Source of the DNA: Candidatus Nitrosothermus koennekei
GTDB lineage: Archaea > Thermoproteota > Nitrososphaeria > Nitrososphaerales > Nitrosocaldaceae
Length of the DNA: 64,000 nt
Assembly (NCBI GenBank): GCA_013538715.1
Contig: JACAFH010000002.1
Span: 124,001-188,000 of the forward strand
Direction: 5' to 3'
Part shown: positions 1 through 8,859 of the stretch, one piece after another
How positions within the stretch are numbered: the first letter of the stretch is position 1
Layout: every line of letters begins with the position of its first letter
Notes under the pieces: generated by a model
Told to the model about the DNA's origin: nothing
The model's database searches: none
The model's input: only the letters and a program-made list of their open reading frames with translations
Made by a program: the position numbers and the translations under genes

Positions 1-77
1 ATGAATATAGCTAGCGTTGCTAATATAATTACTCCTGTCTTAGAAAGTTTGAATTCGTTTATAGCTATACTTTTCAT
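1..77 (-). CDS. Start of a membrane or secreted protein, cut by window edge
   Basis: An ATG at 77 on the minus strand opens a reading frame that stays open to base 1, about 25 codons. The predicted N terminus begins MKSIAINEFKLSKTG and then turns hydrophobic (VIILATLAIF), like a signal peptide or first membrane segment. A TATA-like element (cttaaata on the minus strand, about 101-108) lies about 27 bases upstream, the leaderless spacing seen across this window. It is divergent from the DUF4443 gene. The rest of the gene is outside the window, so no function can be assigned. Confidence 0.5.
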   Translation of the reverse strand, partial: MKSIAINEFKLSKTGVIILATLAIF

Positions 78-158
78 ATACTCTCTTCTAACGAGAAGTA
101 TTTAAGTATTTGGATGGTTTATCCAAGATTTATAAATATTATATTACTATCAACAACC

Positions 159-779
159 ATGCTAGATATTTTAGATAAGATTACATATAGATATGCTCCA
201 AGTAGAGCTATCTCTTTTGAGACAGTACATGTATTCAAAGCATTACAACTTATCTCCAAGAGATCAAGTAGATCCAAACTTATTAAAGAATTAGAATTAG
301 GAGAGGGAAGTATAAAGACACTAATAAAACATCTAAAGATGTATAATCTCATTTATACTAATAAGTGTGGTACATATCTAACTGAAGAGGGGAGGGGATT
401 ATACAATAAATTATTCTCTTTTATAAGCGAGTGTGAATTACCATCCTCATCCATAGCCATTGGAAGATTTAACTATGCTATACTACTAAGAGGTTTTGCT
501 TATGTAATAAGATCTGGTATAGAGCAGAGAGATGCTGCTATTAAAGTGGGCGCTTTAGGAGCGACAACCTTAACATATAATCAAGGATTTATGATGCAAG
601 GAAATATCATAGAATCTTTAGAGAATGAACCTTATGAAATATTGATGAAATTAGAACCAAAAGATGGAGATGCAATAATAATAGGCTCTGCTAATGATAG
701 GTTAAAGGCTGAGTTAGGTGCAAAAAATGCAGTAATAGCAACTCTTAGGATGGCAGGAACAAGTTGTAAAATACGTTGA
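159..779 (+). CDS. wHTH transcriptional regulator with DUF4443 domain
   Basis: The product of about 206 residues has an N-terminal winged helix-turn-helix (roughly residues 20-80, with a recognition-helix-like stretch ELGEGSIKTLIKHLK) and a C-terminal domain containing GFAYVIRSGIEQRDAA and KPKDGDAIIIG-like segments typical of DUF4443, a family I associate with Thaumarchaeota. It is probably a DNA-binding regulator; the ligand is unknown. An upstream in-frame ATG exists at 114, but a TATA box (tataaata, 131-138) sits inside that extension and about 26 bases before the ATG at 159, so I chose 159 as a leaderless start. The target genes cannot be read from the sequence. Confidence 0.8.
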   Translation: MLDILDKITYRYAPSRAISFETVHVFKALQLISKRSSRSKLIKELELGEGSIKTLIKHLKMYNLIYTNKCGTYLTEEGRGLYNKLFSFISECELPSSSIAIGRFNYAILLRGFAYVIRSGIEQRDAAIKVGALGATTLTYNQGFMMQGNIIESLENEPYEILMKLEPKDGDAIIIGSANDRLKAELGAKNAVIATLRMAGTSCKIR

Positions 780-859
780 ATATATGTCACATTAAATGTT
801 ATGGTAGATATGACTAATAATAGAATGACTTTTATAATAGTGTTTGAATGATCAACTTT

Positions 860-1381
860 ATGAGAATAAATAATGTTGATCTAGATAAGATATCTAAAAC
901 TATAGATAATGGTAAGAAAGATAAGAGTACACTAAAGAAGAAGATATCATTGGAAGGGGAATGGATTATAGATAATAAAGGTTATCAGTTTGTAACAGAA
1001 TTAGTATATGAGAAGGGTATAGAGAGAATAGAGATCGACTCACCATCATTCTTAGGAGGCGATGGTAACAGACCAGGAGCTATGCAATATTGTATAGCAG
1101 GATTAACCTCATGTTTTATAGGAACATTTGTTAATATAGCAGCAAGCAAAGGAGTAAGATTATCTAAAGTTAGTATAAAGAGTAATTGTATTATAAACTT
1201 TTCAAAGACTTTTGATATATCAGATGAGCCTATAACAGAATCTATAAACTTTGAGATTGATGCCAAGAGTGATAATGCTAGTAAAGAGCAATTAGAAGAG
1301 ATTATAAAGATGGCAGAAGAGAGATGCCCAGCTATATATAGCATGACTCATATAATAAAACCTCAAGTGAAACTGCTCTAA
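860..1381 (+). CDS. OsmC/Ohr-family protein
   Basis: The protein has about 173 residues and an OsmC fold. The two cysteines that form the redox pair in this family are visible: one in AGLTSCFIGTF on the central helix and one in AEERCPAIYSM near the C terminus. OsmC/Ohr proteins reduce organic hydroperoxides in the cytoplasm using thiols. An in-frame ATG lies at 848, but the TATA-like box (tttataat, 831-838) is about 26 bases before the ATG at 860, which favours the shorter form. It is a monocistronic gene between a regulator and a secreted protein. The peroxidase role is inferred from the family. Confidence 0.85.
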   Translation: MRINNVDLDKISKTIDNGKKDKSTLKKKISLEGEWIIDNKGYQFVTELVYEKGIERIEIDSPSFLGGDGNRPGAMQYCIAGLTSCFIGTFVNIAASKGVRLSKVSIKSNCIINFSKTFDISDEPITESINFEIDAKSDNASKEQLEEIIKMAEERCPAIYSMTHIIKPQVKLL

Positions 1382-1414
1382 AAGATTAAATATAAAATAC
1401 GAAGAGGTTTTAAT

Positions 1415-2749
1415 GTGTATTATATACTCTTATTAGTATTATTTGTAATTGCGATAGAAGTAGCATATGCTGAGGTATACATACCAGAGAATGATTATAA
1501 AGGATACTATAATTCTGATGGATTATATACAGTAGTTGGCAAAGTGGTTAGCACAGAGCTAACTCCAGTAAAGCCTACTATACATCTAAGCATACGTGAT
1601 GAAAATAATATAATAGAGAAGAGTGTAGAATGGGTTCCTATAATGAATGTACCTTCATTAGCTAGAGAGATACCATTTAAAATAATAATTCCTGAGGTCA
1701 AGAACAAGAACGCTAGGATTAATGAGATAAATGTCACGTTTGAGTATCTTAATAGGAAACCAATATCTGTAGTTGCATTATATGATAATACTCTTACAAT
1801 GTATAGTGACCATGTTAAAGGAAGAGCAATAAATCTTGGTAACGAGACTGTATATAATATAAGGATTTATGCAGGTGCGCACGCTTTGGATGGCTCATGG
1901 TTAGATACATCTATAAGCCATGAGATAATTAATGAGTTAAAACCTGGAGAATCTAAACCATTCACATTATACATAGACCCAATCTTCTATGGTCAAGTAG
2001 GATACTATAGTTGTTTTGGTCCATCAGATCCATTTGTATTAAATTTAACTACAACTAGAAATAATGAAAAGTTTGAAGTATATTCTGAGAGTGTTATGTG
2101 GCTTTATAACCAAAGATTTGATGAAGATAGTAATACATTATATATTAATACATCAAGCAACTCTACACCTCTACCTATGAGAATCAATCTAAGAGTACCT
2201 ATCTCATCAATGAATGAGAAGTTGCAAGCATACATAGGAGGAAATAATACATATACTTTTCAAAGTATGGATGAGGATAGAATGAGCTGGCATCTAACGT
2301 TTGAGTACCCTCCATTATCAATAATTCATTATATAGAGATAAAAGGATTTGATGAACAACAATTCAAATATAGGAGTATAGATATTGATAATAGCACTAG
2401 AGCAACAATTCGAATGCCATCTAATATGATGATCTCCCAACCAAATAATATAACGCTTGTATTCTATAACAAGACAAATGATAAACTCTTGAAAGATATT
2501 CAATATAATATAAAACTCATACAAGATAACACAATCCTTCTTGATGAAGATAGAGATACTATTAATGGTATAGATGTGATAAACTATGTATTTGATAGAG
2601 AAGGTATAGTAAATGTAGAGATAACAATTAATGAGAATAAGACTAGCACAAATATCATAGTCGTACCAGAGTTTGGTGCAAGCATGTTAATTATGGTATC
2701 ATCTGTCTTAGTGACGCTATTAATAAGATACAAGTTTAGGCATATCTAA
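1415..2749 (+). CDS. Secreted surface protein with PEFG-CTERM anchor
   Basis: The 444-residue protein has an N-terminal signal peptide (MYYILLLVLFVIAIEVAYA), a long beta-rich extracellular region with many N-glycosylation sequons (NxS/T), and a C-terminal VVPEFG motif followed by a hydrophobic helix and a basic tail (RYKFRHI). That C-terminal arrangement matches the thaumarchaeal PEFG-CTERM sorting signal, thought to be processed at the membrane. The start is GTG at 1415, with a TATA-like box (aaatataaaat, 1389-1399) at leaderless distance. The extracellular region was not recognised as a known enzyme. A surface or S-layer-associated role is inferred. Confidence 0.75.
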   Translation: MYYILLLVLFVIAIEVAYAEVYIPENDYKGYYNSDGLYTVVGKVVSTELTPVKPTIHLSIRDENNIIEKSVEWVPIMNVPSLAREIPFKIIIPEVKNKNARINEINVTFEYLNRKPISVVALYDNTLTMYSDHVKGRAINLGNETVYNIRIYAGAHALDGSWLDTSISHEIINELKPGESKPFTLYIDPIFYGQVGYYSCFGPSDPFVLNLTTTRNNEKFEVYSESVMWLYNQRFDEDSNTLYINTSSNSTPLPMRINLRVPISSMNEKLQAYIGGNNTYTFQSMDEDRMSWHLTFEYPPLSIIHYIEIKGFDEQQFKYRSIDIDNSTRATIRMPSNMMISQPNNITLVFYNKTNDKLLKDIQYNIKLIQDNTILLDEDRDTINGIDVINYVFDREGIVNVEITINENKTSTNIIVVPEFGASMLIMVSSVLVTLLIRYKFRHI

Positions 2750-3444
2750 TACTTTGTATAAATTGCAATTAAAAAAATCTATCGCTATAAGTCTCGATTA
2801 TAATTTCTAGGCTTGTTTGTATCTATTTGGACTTACCTATTAATTGATAATAACTCATATTATTAGCTTAGAGCATCTGGCTGAAGTTGAATCCAAAATC
2901 TAGCATTTATAATATACTGAGTAGAAACACTTTCGCTATGTAATTACTACTGCTAATCTAAGCGATATGATATTATTAATTTTTCTAATTATTATAACAT
3001 ATTATACTTTTGTATATGAGATAAACAGATTATATGCTAGAAAGTAATAGTAGTTGCTAGTATAGTGTAGAATTATGCGACATTATAAGTTGTTCATAAT
3101 GTTATGGTGATTGTATTGAGGTTAGTATTATTTTCCATATTTTATTATTGAATTAAAATAAAAATATGTTATTTGATAGAATTTGCTAGATCAACGCGTC
3201 TAAAAGTAGATTTGCTGTAATGCTATATAGCTTGTTATAAAGAAAATTCAATCCTTGCATAGGATATGGTTCTGATAGTATGCCTTAGTAATACACTTAT
3301 AATAATTACTTTGCCTCTTCACTATCATAGTTAATGGGTTTGAATATGTCTCTTGAGCTTTTCTATTACTGTCATTACATTTCATCCAATTATATAATGT
3401 ATTCAAAAAACAATTAAGTTTAGGTATTATCTAATCTTGAACCG
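2750..3444. other. 695-bp stretch without a convincing gene
   Basis: The stretch is AT-rich with stop codons in all frames. Short open runs on the minus strand between about 3180 and 3400 (for example RDIFKPINYDSEEAK and LNFLYNKLYSITANLL) look like coding remnants, but they are separated by stops and match nothing I recognise. I saw no tRNA, rRNA or clear structured RNA. The promoter of the following gene lies near its 3' end. Confidence 0.5.
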
Positions 3445-4353
3445 ATGAGATCAATAAATATAGTAATATTAGGAGATTATTCAATAGCATCAGAATTAGG
3501 AAAGAAAGGTACTACTTCAGATCTAACTATATATGATAGGAAGATAGATAATTCTATCTACTCATTCATAGCACCAACATCATTTCCTGAGAAGATCCAA
3601 CCATTGATGCAAGCCATAAATATGGCAGAGTATGCTATTCTTAATATAAATAAGTTAGATAGATACATAGGAGAATCGATAATAGCATTAGATCTCTTAA
3701 GGTTCAGGAGAGGTTTCATCATAACAGAAGATGAGTTGACTGGTAAAGTTAAACATCTAATAAGTAATACATCTTTAGCATCGTTTGAATTCATTACTCT
3801 TGATGTATTAAAAAGGAGAATAGATGAATTGGAAGTTATTAAACAAGAAGGAGAACCTTTAATCTATATAGATCATGTGTTTGACGTTAAGGGAGTTGGT
3901 ACAGTTGTACTTGGTATACTGAGAAGAGGTAACATTAAAGTTTACGACGAATTAGAACTTATGCCAGCGTCTAAGATGGTTACTATAAAATCTATACAAT
4001 TACATGGAAAGGATGTTGATGAAGCATCTAGTCCAGCGAGAGTAGGCTTAGCACTTAAAGGTATAAAAGTTGATGAGATATCTAGAGGCGACATGCTTGC
4101 AAAACAAGGTTCCTTATCAAAGTCTGATTCATTAGGTATAAAATTTGTTAAGAGCAATTTCTTTAATGAGGAGGTAAGTGAGAAATCTTCGTACATGCTC
4201 TCACTAGGTTTACAAGTAAAGAGTGTGAAGTTTAAAGGCGACTCTCTCAAAGCAGAGAAGAGTATAGCATATAGTAAGGGGGAAGAGGGTATCTTATTGA
4301 AACCAGATAGTAAGGTTAATAGAATTGTAGGAAAGATTATAGTATTAGAATGA
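3445..4353 (+). CDS. SelB/EF-Tu-like protein with degenerate GTPase domain
   Basis: This 302-residue protein resembles the archaeal SelB paralogue family. The N-terminal third keeps the GTPase-like fold but not a proper P-loop: the usual GxxxxGK[S/T] region reads LGKKGTTSDLTIYDR, and no NKxD is evident. It is followed by an EF-Tu domain-2-like beta barrel from about residue 140 (YIDHVFDVKGVGTVVLG, then ISRGDML). Such proteins are too short and too divergent to be a working selenocysteine elongation factor. A GTP-independent translation or RNA-related role is possible but unproven. Its 3' end overlaps the convergent rhomboid gene by 9 bases. Confidence 0.7.
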   Translation: MRSINIVILGDYSIASELGKKGTTSDLTIYDRKIDNSIYSFIAPTSFPEKIQPLMQAINMAEYAILNINKLDRYIGESIIALDLLRFRRGFIITEDELTGKVKHLISNTSLASFEFITLDVLKRRIDELEVIKQEGEPLIYIDHVFDVKGVGTVVLGILRRGNIKVYDELELMPASKMVTIKSIQLHGKDVDEASSPARVGLALKGIKVDEISRGDMLAKQGSLSKSDSLGIKFVKSNFFNEEVSEKSSYMLSLGLQVKSVKFKGDSLKAEKSIAYSKGEEGILLKPDSKVNRIVGKIIVLE

Positions 4354-4896
4354 ATATCTCTCATATTTGCTTATTTTGATCAATTTACCTATAGAATATC
4401 CAGTTATAAAACCGCCTATATGTGCAAAAAATGCTATAGACTCTATGCCAGAGAAGATTGCTAAAGGTATTTGAGTCAATAGCCAGAATAATGCTAACCT
4501 ATCACCTGCTGCTGCAGCAATACCTATTATACCTGATATTGAACCAGACGCTCCTATAACTGGAGTATATATATTTTCACCATCAATAATAAATGTATAA
4601 AGTGTATGTGATATTCCTCCAGTTATACCAGATGAGATATATATTAGCAGAAAACGTTTAGAATTTATAAATGGTTCTATTATTCTTCCAAGAAAGAATA
4701 ATGCTGTAGAGTTAAAGATTATATGCAAATAATCTATATGTATAAAGATGGATGTAAATAAAGTTAAGATATATCTAGCATAATGACTTAATATATACGC
4801 TGGTACAAGATAATATGCTAATAGTTGTATATCAAGTAGTTTTACTAATAAAAATATAATTATATTTATGCCTATCATTATTAGAGTTACATACAT
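4345..4896 (-). CDS. Rhomboid-family intramembrane serine protease
   Basis: The 183-residue protein has six predicted membrane segments. It carries the rhomboid signature: HIIFNS on TM2, the catalytic serine in GASGSISG on TM4 (near residue 118) and the catalytic histidine in AHIGGFITG on TM6 (near residue 159). Rhomboids cleave transmembrane proteins within the bilayer, so possible substrates here are membrane-anchored surface proteins such as those with C-terminal anchors, but that link is inference. The gene is convergent with the SelB-like gene and divergent from the TerC gene. Confidence 0.92.
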   Translation of the reverse strand: MYVTLIMIGINIIIFLLVKLLDIQLLAYYLVPAYILSHYARYILTLFTSIFIHIDYLHIIFNSTALFFLGRIIEPFINSKRFLLIYISSGITGGISHTLYTFIIDGENIYTPVIGASGSISGIIGIAAAAGDRLALFWLLTQIPLAIFSGIESIAFFAHIGGFITGYSIGKLIKISKYERYSF

Positions 4897-4961
4897 GAAG
4901 TAGTTATGAGTAATCTATTATTTTAAATGTATGCTATTTATAGCACCAATGTTAACGAAAT

Positions 4962-5861
4962 ATGATGATAACAGAGATAGATTGGATAACCTTTCATGTT
5001 ATAATAGGTGTATTACTTCTTATAGATCTATTATTCCATAAAAAGGATCATATACAAACATTTAAAGAAGCATTGATATGGAGTATAATATGGATAGCAG
5101 CAGCATCTATATTTATACTCTATATATTTGATAAACTCGGCGCAGCGTATTCTTTGGAATATACAACAGCATATGTTATTGAGAAGATGCTTAGTGTAGA
5201 TAATCTATTTGTATTTGCTGTAATATTTGCTTATTTTGGTATACATAAGAAGTATGAGCATAAAATATTATTTTATGGAGTAATTGGAGCAATAGTTGCA
5301 AGGGCAGTATTCATGGTGGCTGGTATACATCTATTAGAGAATTTCCATTTCATGACATACATATTTGGAGCAGTGTTAATTTACACAGGAATTAGATTAT
5401 TAAGGAGTAGAGAGATGCCTACAGATCCTGCCAAGAACCCAATAATAAGATATGTTAAAAAGGTATTTCCAGTAGTAGAAGAACCAAGTGATAGATTTAT
5501 TGTTAGAAGTGGCACTATAGCGGTTACACCATTGTTTGTGACACTTATTGCTGTTGAGAGTACTGATATACTATTTGCTATAGATTCTGTCCCTGCAGTT
5601 CTTGCTGTAACTGATAATCTATTCGTTGCATATACATCAAACATATTTGCTGTATTAGGGTTAAGATCGTTATACTTCTTACTCATTAATGTACTCGAGA
5701 GACTTAAATATTTACATGTTGGTTTATTCGTACTACTTCTCTATTTAGGAGCAAAGATGATTGCTAGTAACTTCATAGAGATACCAACAGTAATCTCATT
5801 AGTAATAGTAGCAAGTATATTAACCATTACAACTCTAATATCGCTTAAATCTCATAAATAA
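4962..5861 (+). CDS. TerC/Alx-family integral membrane protein
   Basis: The 299-residue protein has about eight or nine membrane segments and the TerC signature, including EKMLSVDNLFVFAVIF near residue 85, acidic residues within membrane helices, and ESTDILFAIDSVPAVLAV near residue 200. TerC/Alx proteins are implicated in metal ion (Mn) export and tellurite resistance; the substrate here is unknown. The start ATGATG at 4962/4965 lies about 23 bases after a TATA-like box (tatttatag). The 3' end overlaps the convergent helicase gene by 10 bases. Confidence 0.9.
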   Translation: MMITEIDWITFHVIIGVLLLIDLLFHKKDHIQTFKEALIWSIIWIAAASIFILYIFDKLGAAYSLEYTTAYVIEKMLSVDNLFVFAVIFAYFGIHKKYEHKILFYGVIGAIVARAVFMVAGIHLLENFHFMTYIFGAVLIYTGIRLLRSREMPTDPAKNPIIRYVKKVFPVVEEPSDRFIVRSGTIAVTPLFVTLIAVESTDILFAIDSVPAVLAVTDNLFVAYTSNIFAVLGLRSLYFLLINVLERLKYLHVGLFVLLLYLGAKMIASNFIEIPTVISLVIVASILTITTLISLKSHK

Positions 5862-7390
5862 TCTATAATCTTCCTCTTACTAATCTTTTTAATTACATTC
5901 TTTGCACTTTTGATCTTCCTCTTACTTATCACTGAATAAGTCTCATCAAGTGTATCTTTAGTGATAAGCATTATAACCCTTCCAGCTTTGTGCCTTCCCG
6001 TCCTTCCTTTTCGTTGTATAAATCTTATGATACTAGGTACATTATCATAAAATATTACAAGATTACATTCGCTTATATCTAAACCCTCTTCACCTACTCG
6101 TGTTGCAATTAATATATCAATTCTCCCATCCTTGAACTCTTCTACAACATTAATCTGCTCTTTCTCCTTTAATCCATCCTCGCCAGCCTTACCTACAAGG
6201 TATCCTACCTTAAATCCTCTCTTCTTTAATACATCATATAATACTTCTACGTTATCTCTATAACTAGTAAATACTAATATCTTACCTTTCTCTTTCTCTA
6301 TTATCTCGCATAGTTTGTATATCTTTGGATGTTCTATCCCACTTAATATTGCTCCTCTAGCAATCTCATAAGCCATTTTAAAGTTATCATCCTTTAATAA
6401 AGAATCTATCCCTATACCTTTCCTCTCTCTTAATCTATCATAAAATAATACAAACGCATGTAGGCTTTGCGTATCAAAAATGTTTAAAGCATGATATAAC
6501 CTAATTGTTGAGAATAAAGCCTTTGCTATCAATCTATTCTTTTTTACTATCTCATAATCTTTAATTCTTATAAGTTCACTTATGCTGCCTTTATATGGTA
6601 AACCAGCACTTTTAAGTATATTAATCTGTGAACTCATTGCTTGCTCTAAATGTTCTCTGATCTTCTTTAGCAATAATGATAATTCTACATTAACATACTC
6701 TATCTTTGTATCATGAAGATAGGGTTTTACGTCTTTACTCTCCTCATCTCTATGTTCAATATTAATTATTGAAAGATTATTTATTATCTCTTTAGCTTTT
6801 GCCTGCTCATTTGGTATAGTTGCTGTCAACCCTATTATTCTTGCATTCTTTAGAAGCGATGCTATCTTTACATACGCATGATCCCCTATAGCCCTATGTG
6901 CTTCATCAAATATTGCTAAAGAGAATTCATTAGGATCTATAATTCCATGTTCTAGATCATTTTGTACTACTTGAGGAGTTGCACAGATTATACTATTATT
7001 CCAAACATCTACTCTCTTTTCTGCACTCTTCTCCCCTGTTACTATGCTTATATCTATTATATTCATATGCTTCTTTAGGAATTCATAATGTTGATGTACT
7101 AATACTCTAGTAGGAGCCATCAATAGTATACGCTTCTTACTTCTCTCAAGCATGTCAGCAATTATAAGTAATGCTATAGTAGTCTTTCCCAGTCCAGTTG
7201 GTAATAAGATTAGTGTGTTCGCATCTTTTGCAACTTGTGCTAGATTAACTTGATACTCTCTATACTCTATACTATCTTCTTTTATGTACTTATGCTTAAT
7301 ATATTGCTCCAATGATGAGCTTAAATACTTTGCATATCTAAAAATGTTTAGATTGCTACTTAAGCGTAGTACTAAAATTGCTATAAACAA
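5852..7390 (-). CDS. hef: Hef-type superfamily 2 DNA helicase
   Basis: This is a DEAD/DEAH SF2 helicase of the Hef/Mph1/FANCM group, acting on stalled forks and branched DNA. Visible motifs in order: EYREYQ (Q-like), LPTGLGKTT (Walker A), DEAHRAIG (motif II), TATIP (III), VFTSYRDN (IV), ATRVGEEGLDI (V) and QRKGRTGR (VI). The helical insert between the two RecA lobes is present. At about 512 residues it ends after the helicase core, so the ERCC4 nuclease half found in euryarchaeal Hef is absent and would have to be a separate protein. The only in-frame starts are TTG (7390) or an internal TTG near 7312, so the true start is uncertain. Confidence 0.88.
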   Translation of the reverse strand: MFIAILVLRLSSNLNIFRYAKYLSSSLEQYIKHKYIKEDSIEYREYQVNLAQVAKDANTLILLPTGLGKTTIALLIIADMLERSKKRILLMAPTRVLVHQHYEFLKKHMNIIDISIVTGEKSAEKRVDVWNNSIICATPQVVQNDLEHGIIDPNEFSLAIFDEAHRAIGDHAYVKIASLLKNARIIGLTATIPNEQAKAKEIINNLSIINIEHRDEESKDVKPYLHDTKIEYVNVELSLLLKKIREHLEQAMSSQINILKSAGLPYKGSISELIRIKDYEIVKKNRLIAKALFSTIRLYHALNIFDTQSLHAFVLFYDRLRERKGIGIDSLLKDDNFKMAYEIARGAILSGIEHPKIYKLCEIIEKEKGKILVFTSYRDNVEVLYDVLKKRGFKVGYLVGKAGEDGLKEKEQINVVEEFKDGRIDILIATRVGEEGLDISECNLVIFYDNVPSIIRFIQRKGRTGRHKAGRVIMLITKDTLDETYSVISKRKIKSAKNVIKKISKRKIIDYL

Positions 7391-7734
7391 GATATATACT
7401 GCTAGAATATTGCTTATAACTCAAAAAGATAGAATATTAGTTATCTAATAATATATAATAGATAGGATTTGAAAGACATATATTAATTACTTATCCAATT
7501 AAGAGTAGTTTCACTATAATTCAAACATATGTTAAAGGAAGTTTTTATATAGTATGATTTAAACACTTAGTTATATCAATATTCTTATGTTTGAATCGAA
7601 CTATAGTAGGATTGAAATAGATCGTTATTGCGAGAATATCTCTCTAGCGTCTATAAAAATGAAATTAATATTATAATACACAAATTTAGAATGAAAGATA
7701 AAATTATTTATAATTAGAGGAGATTTTTTATACA
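7391..7734. other. Intergenic region, no gene seen
   Basis: The 344 bases separate two minus-strand transcription units. The stretch is AT-rich and stop-filled. A single sequence near 7572-7600 ending in gattgaaatag resembles the 3' end of an archaeal CRISPR repeat, but there is no second copy and no spacer structure. The promoter of the Hef gene should lie at the left end. Confidence 0.5.
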
Positions 7735-8817
7735 TCAATATTGTTTTATAATATTATGAAATGTATCCCTTTGTGCTGGTATCCTATTTGCTGATTTAAT
7801 AATATAAGATAATTCTTCTATAGATATGTTATATTTTAATCCTGTAGCACTAAATATCTCTTCCTCAAAAGCTGTACCTACTAGATCGTTTCCTCCATAT
7901 GCCAACGCGATTTGTGCTAGTTTCTTGCCTAATGCTATCCAATATACAGATATGTTATTGATATAATTTGCAAGAAGTAATCTTGCTATTGATATAACTC
8001 TTAAATCATATAAAGATGATCTTTCTATAACCATACCTTTTATTGCTAGTTCTGTATTGTTAGCACTAAACCTTAATGGTATGAATGTCAAAAATCCATT
8101 ACTTCTCTTCTGTAACTCTCTTAATCTTAATATATGGTCTATAATATGTTTAGGTTCTTCAATATGACCGTAAAGCATAGTACAATTACTTTTTATGCCT
8201 AGGTTATGAGCCTCTTCTGCTACTTTTAGCCATTCGTCACCAGAGCATTTGCCTTTTACTATATACTTCCTAACATCTTCATGAAATATCTCTGCACCTC
8301 CACCTGGTAATGCGTCTAAACCTGCATCCTTTAATCTAGATAGTACTTCTCTAATGCTATTCCTTGTAACTTTTGATATGAAGAAGATCTCTGCTGGTGT
8401 CAATGCTTTAACTGTAACTCTATTAAATCTACTCTTTATTGCTTTGATCATTTGTTCATAATACTCCATCTTAAGGTCTGGATTAAAGCCTCCTACTATA
8501 TGGATCTCACTAGCACCAAGATCAACTGCTACATTTACCCTTCTTAAGATCTCATCTATGTTAAGTGCATATGCATCTTTATCATACTTCTTTCTATAAA
8601 ATGCGCATATAGGACAATTAGCAGCACATATATTTGTATAATTAATATAATATGAGACTGTAAATGTTACCATATCATTCTTTAATCTTTTTCTTATTTC
8701 ATCTGCTACTTTTCCAAGCATAAATATATCTTCGTTAAATAATTCTAAACCATCATTAAACGATAGCTCTTCATTCTTTAATGCTTTTTCTAATACATTA
8801 GATGTTACACTAAACAT
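7735..8817 (-). CDS. Radical SAM enzyme, MqnE/CofH-like (aminofutalosine synthase candidate)
   Basis: The 360-residue protein carries the Cx3Cx2C radical SAM cluster motif (CAANCPICAFYRKK, near residue 64) and a C-terminal half typical of the MqnE/MqnC/CofH family. The segment LPGGGAEIFHEDVRK is closer to MqnE/MqnC (futalosine menaquinone pathway) than to CofH, which normally has PGTSAEIL there. Known Thaumarchaeota make menaquinones, so aminofutalosine synthase is the best guess; FO synthase subunit 2 for F420 is the alternative. It is the last gene of the minus-strand cluster with the AKR-like, DUF1802 and HemQ-like genes, 42 bases after the AKR-like gene. Confidence 0.75.
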   Translation of the reverse strand: MFSVTSNVLEKALKNEELSFNDGLELFNEDIFMLGKVADEIRKRLKNDMVTFTVSYYINYTNICAANCPICAFYRKKYDKDAYALNIDEILRRVNVAVDLGASEIHIVGGFNPDLKMEYYEQMIKAIKSRFNRVTVKALTPAEIFFISKVTRNSIREVLSRLKDAGLDALPGGGAEIFHEDVRKYIVKGKCSGDEWLKVAEEAHNLGIKSNCTMLYGHIEEPKHIIDHILRLRELQKRSNGFLTFIPLRFSANNTELAIKGMVIERSSLYDLRVISIARLLLANYINNISVYWIALGKKLAQIALAYGGNDLVGTAFEEEIFSATGLKYNISIEELSYIIKSANRIPAQRDTFHNIIKQY

Positions 8818-8859
8818 ATAATTACTTTAATCTTCATGATAATAAGTTTATTGTTAGTA

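Noticed and set aside
7572-7600. CRISPR-repeat-like sequence ending in gattgaaatag
   Set aside because: Only one copy; no regular spacing, no spacers and no cas genes nearby.
7735-8817. Calling the radical SAM enzyme CofH (F420 synthesis) outright
   Set aside because: The GGGAEIF segment fits MqnE/MqnC better than CofH, and no cofG partner is adjacent; kept as an alternative only.
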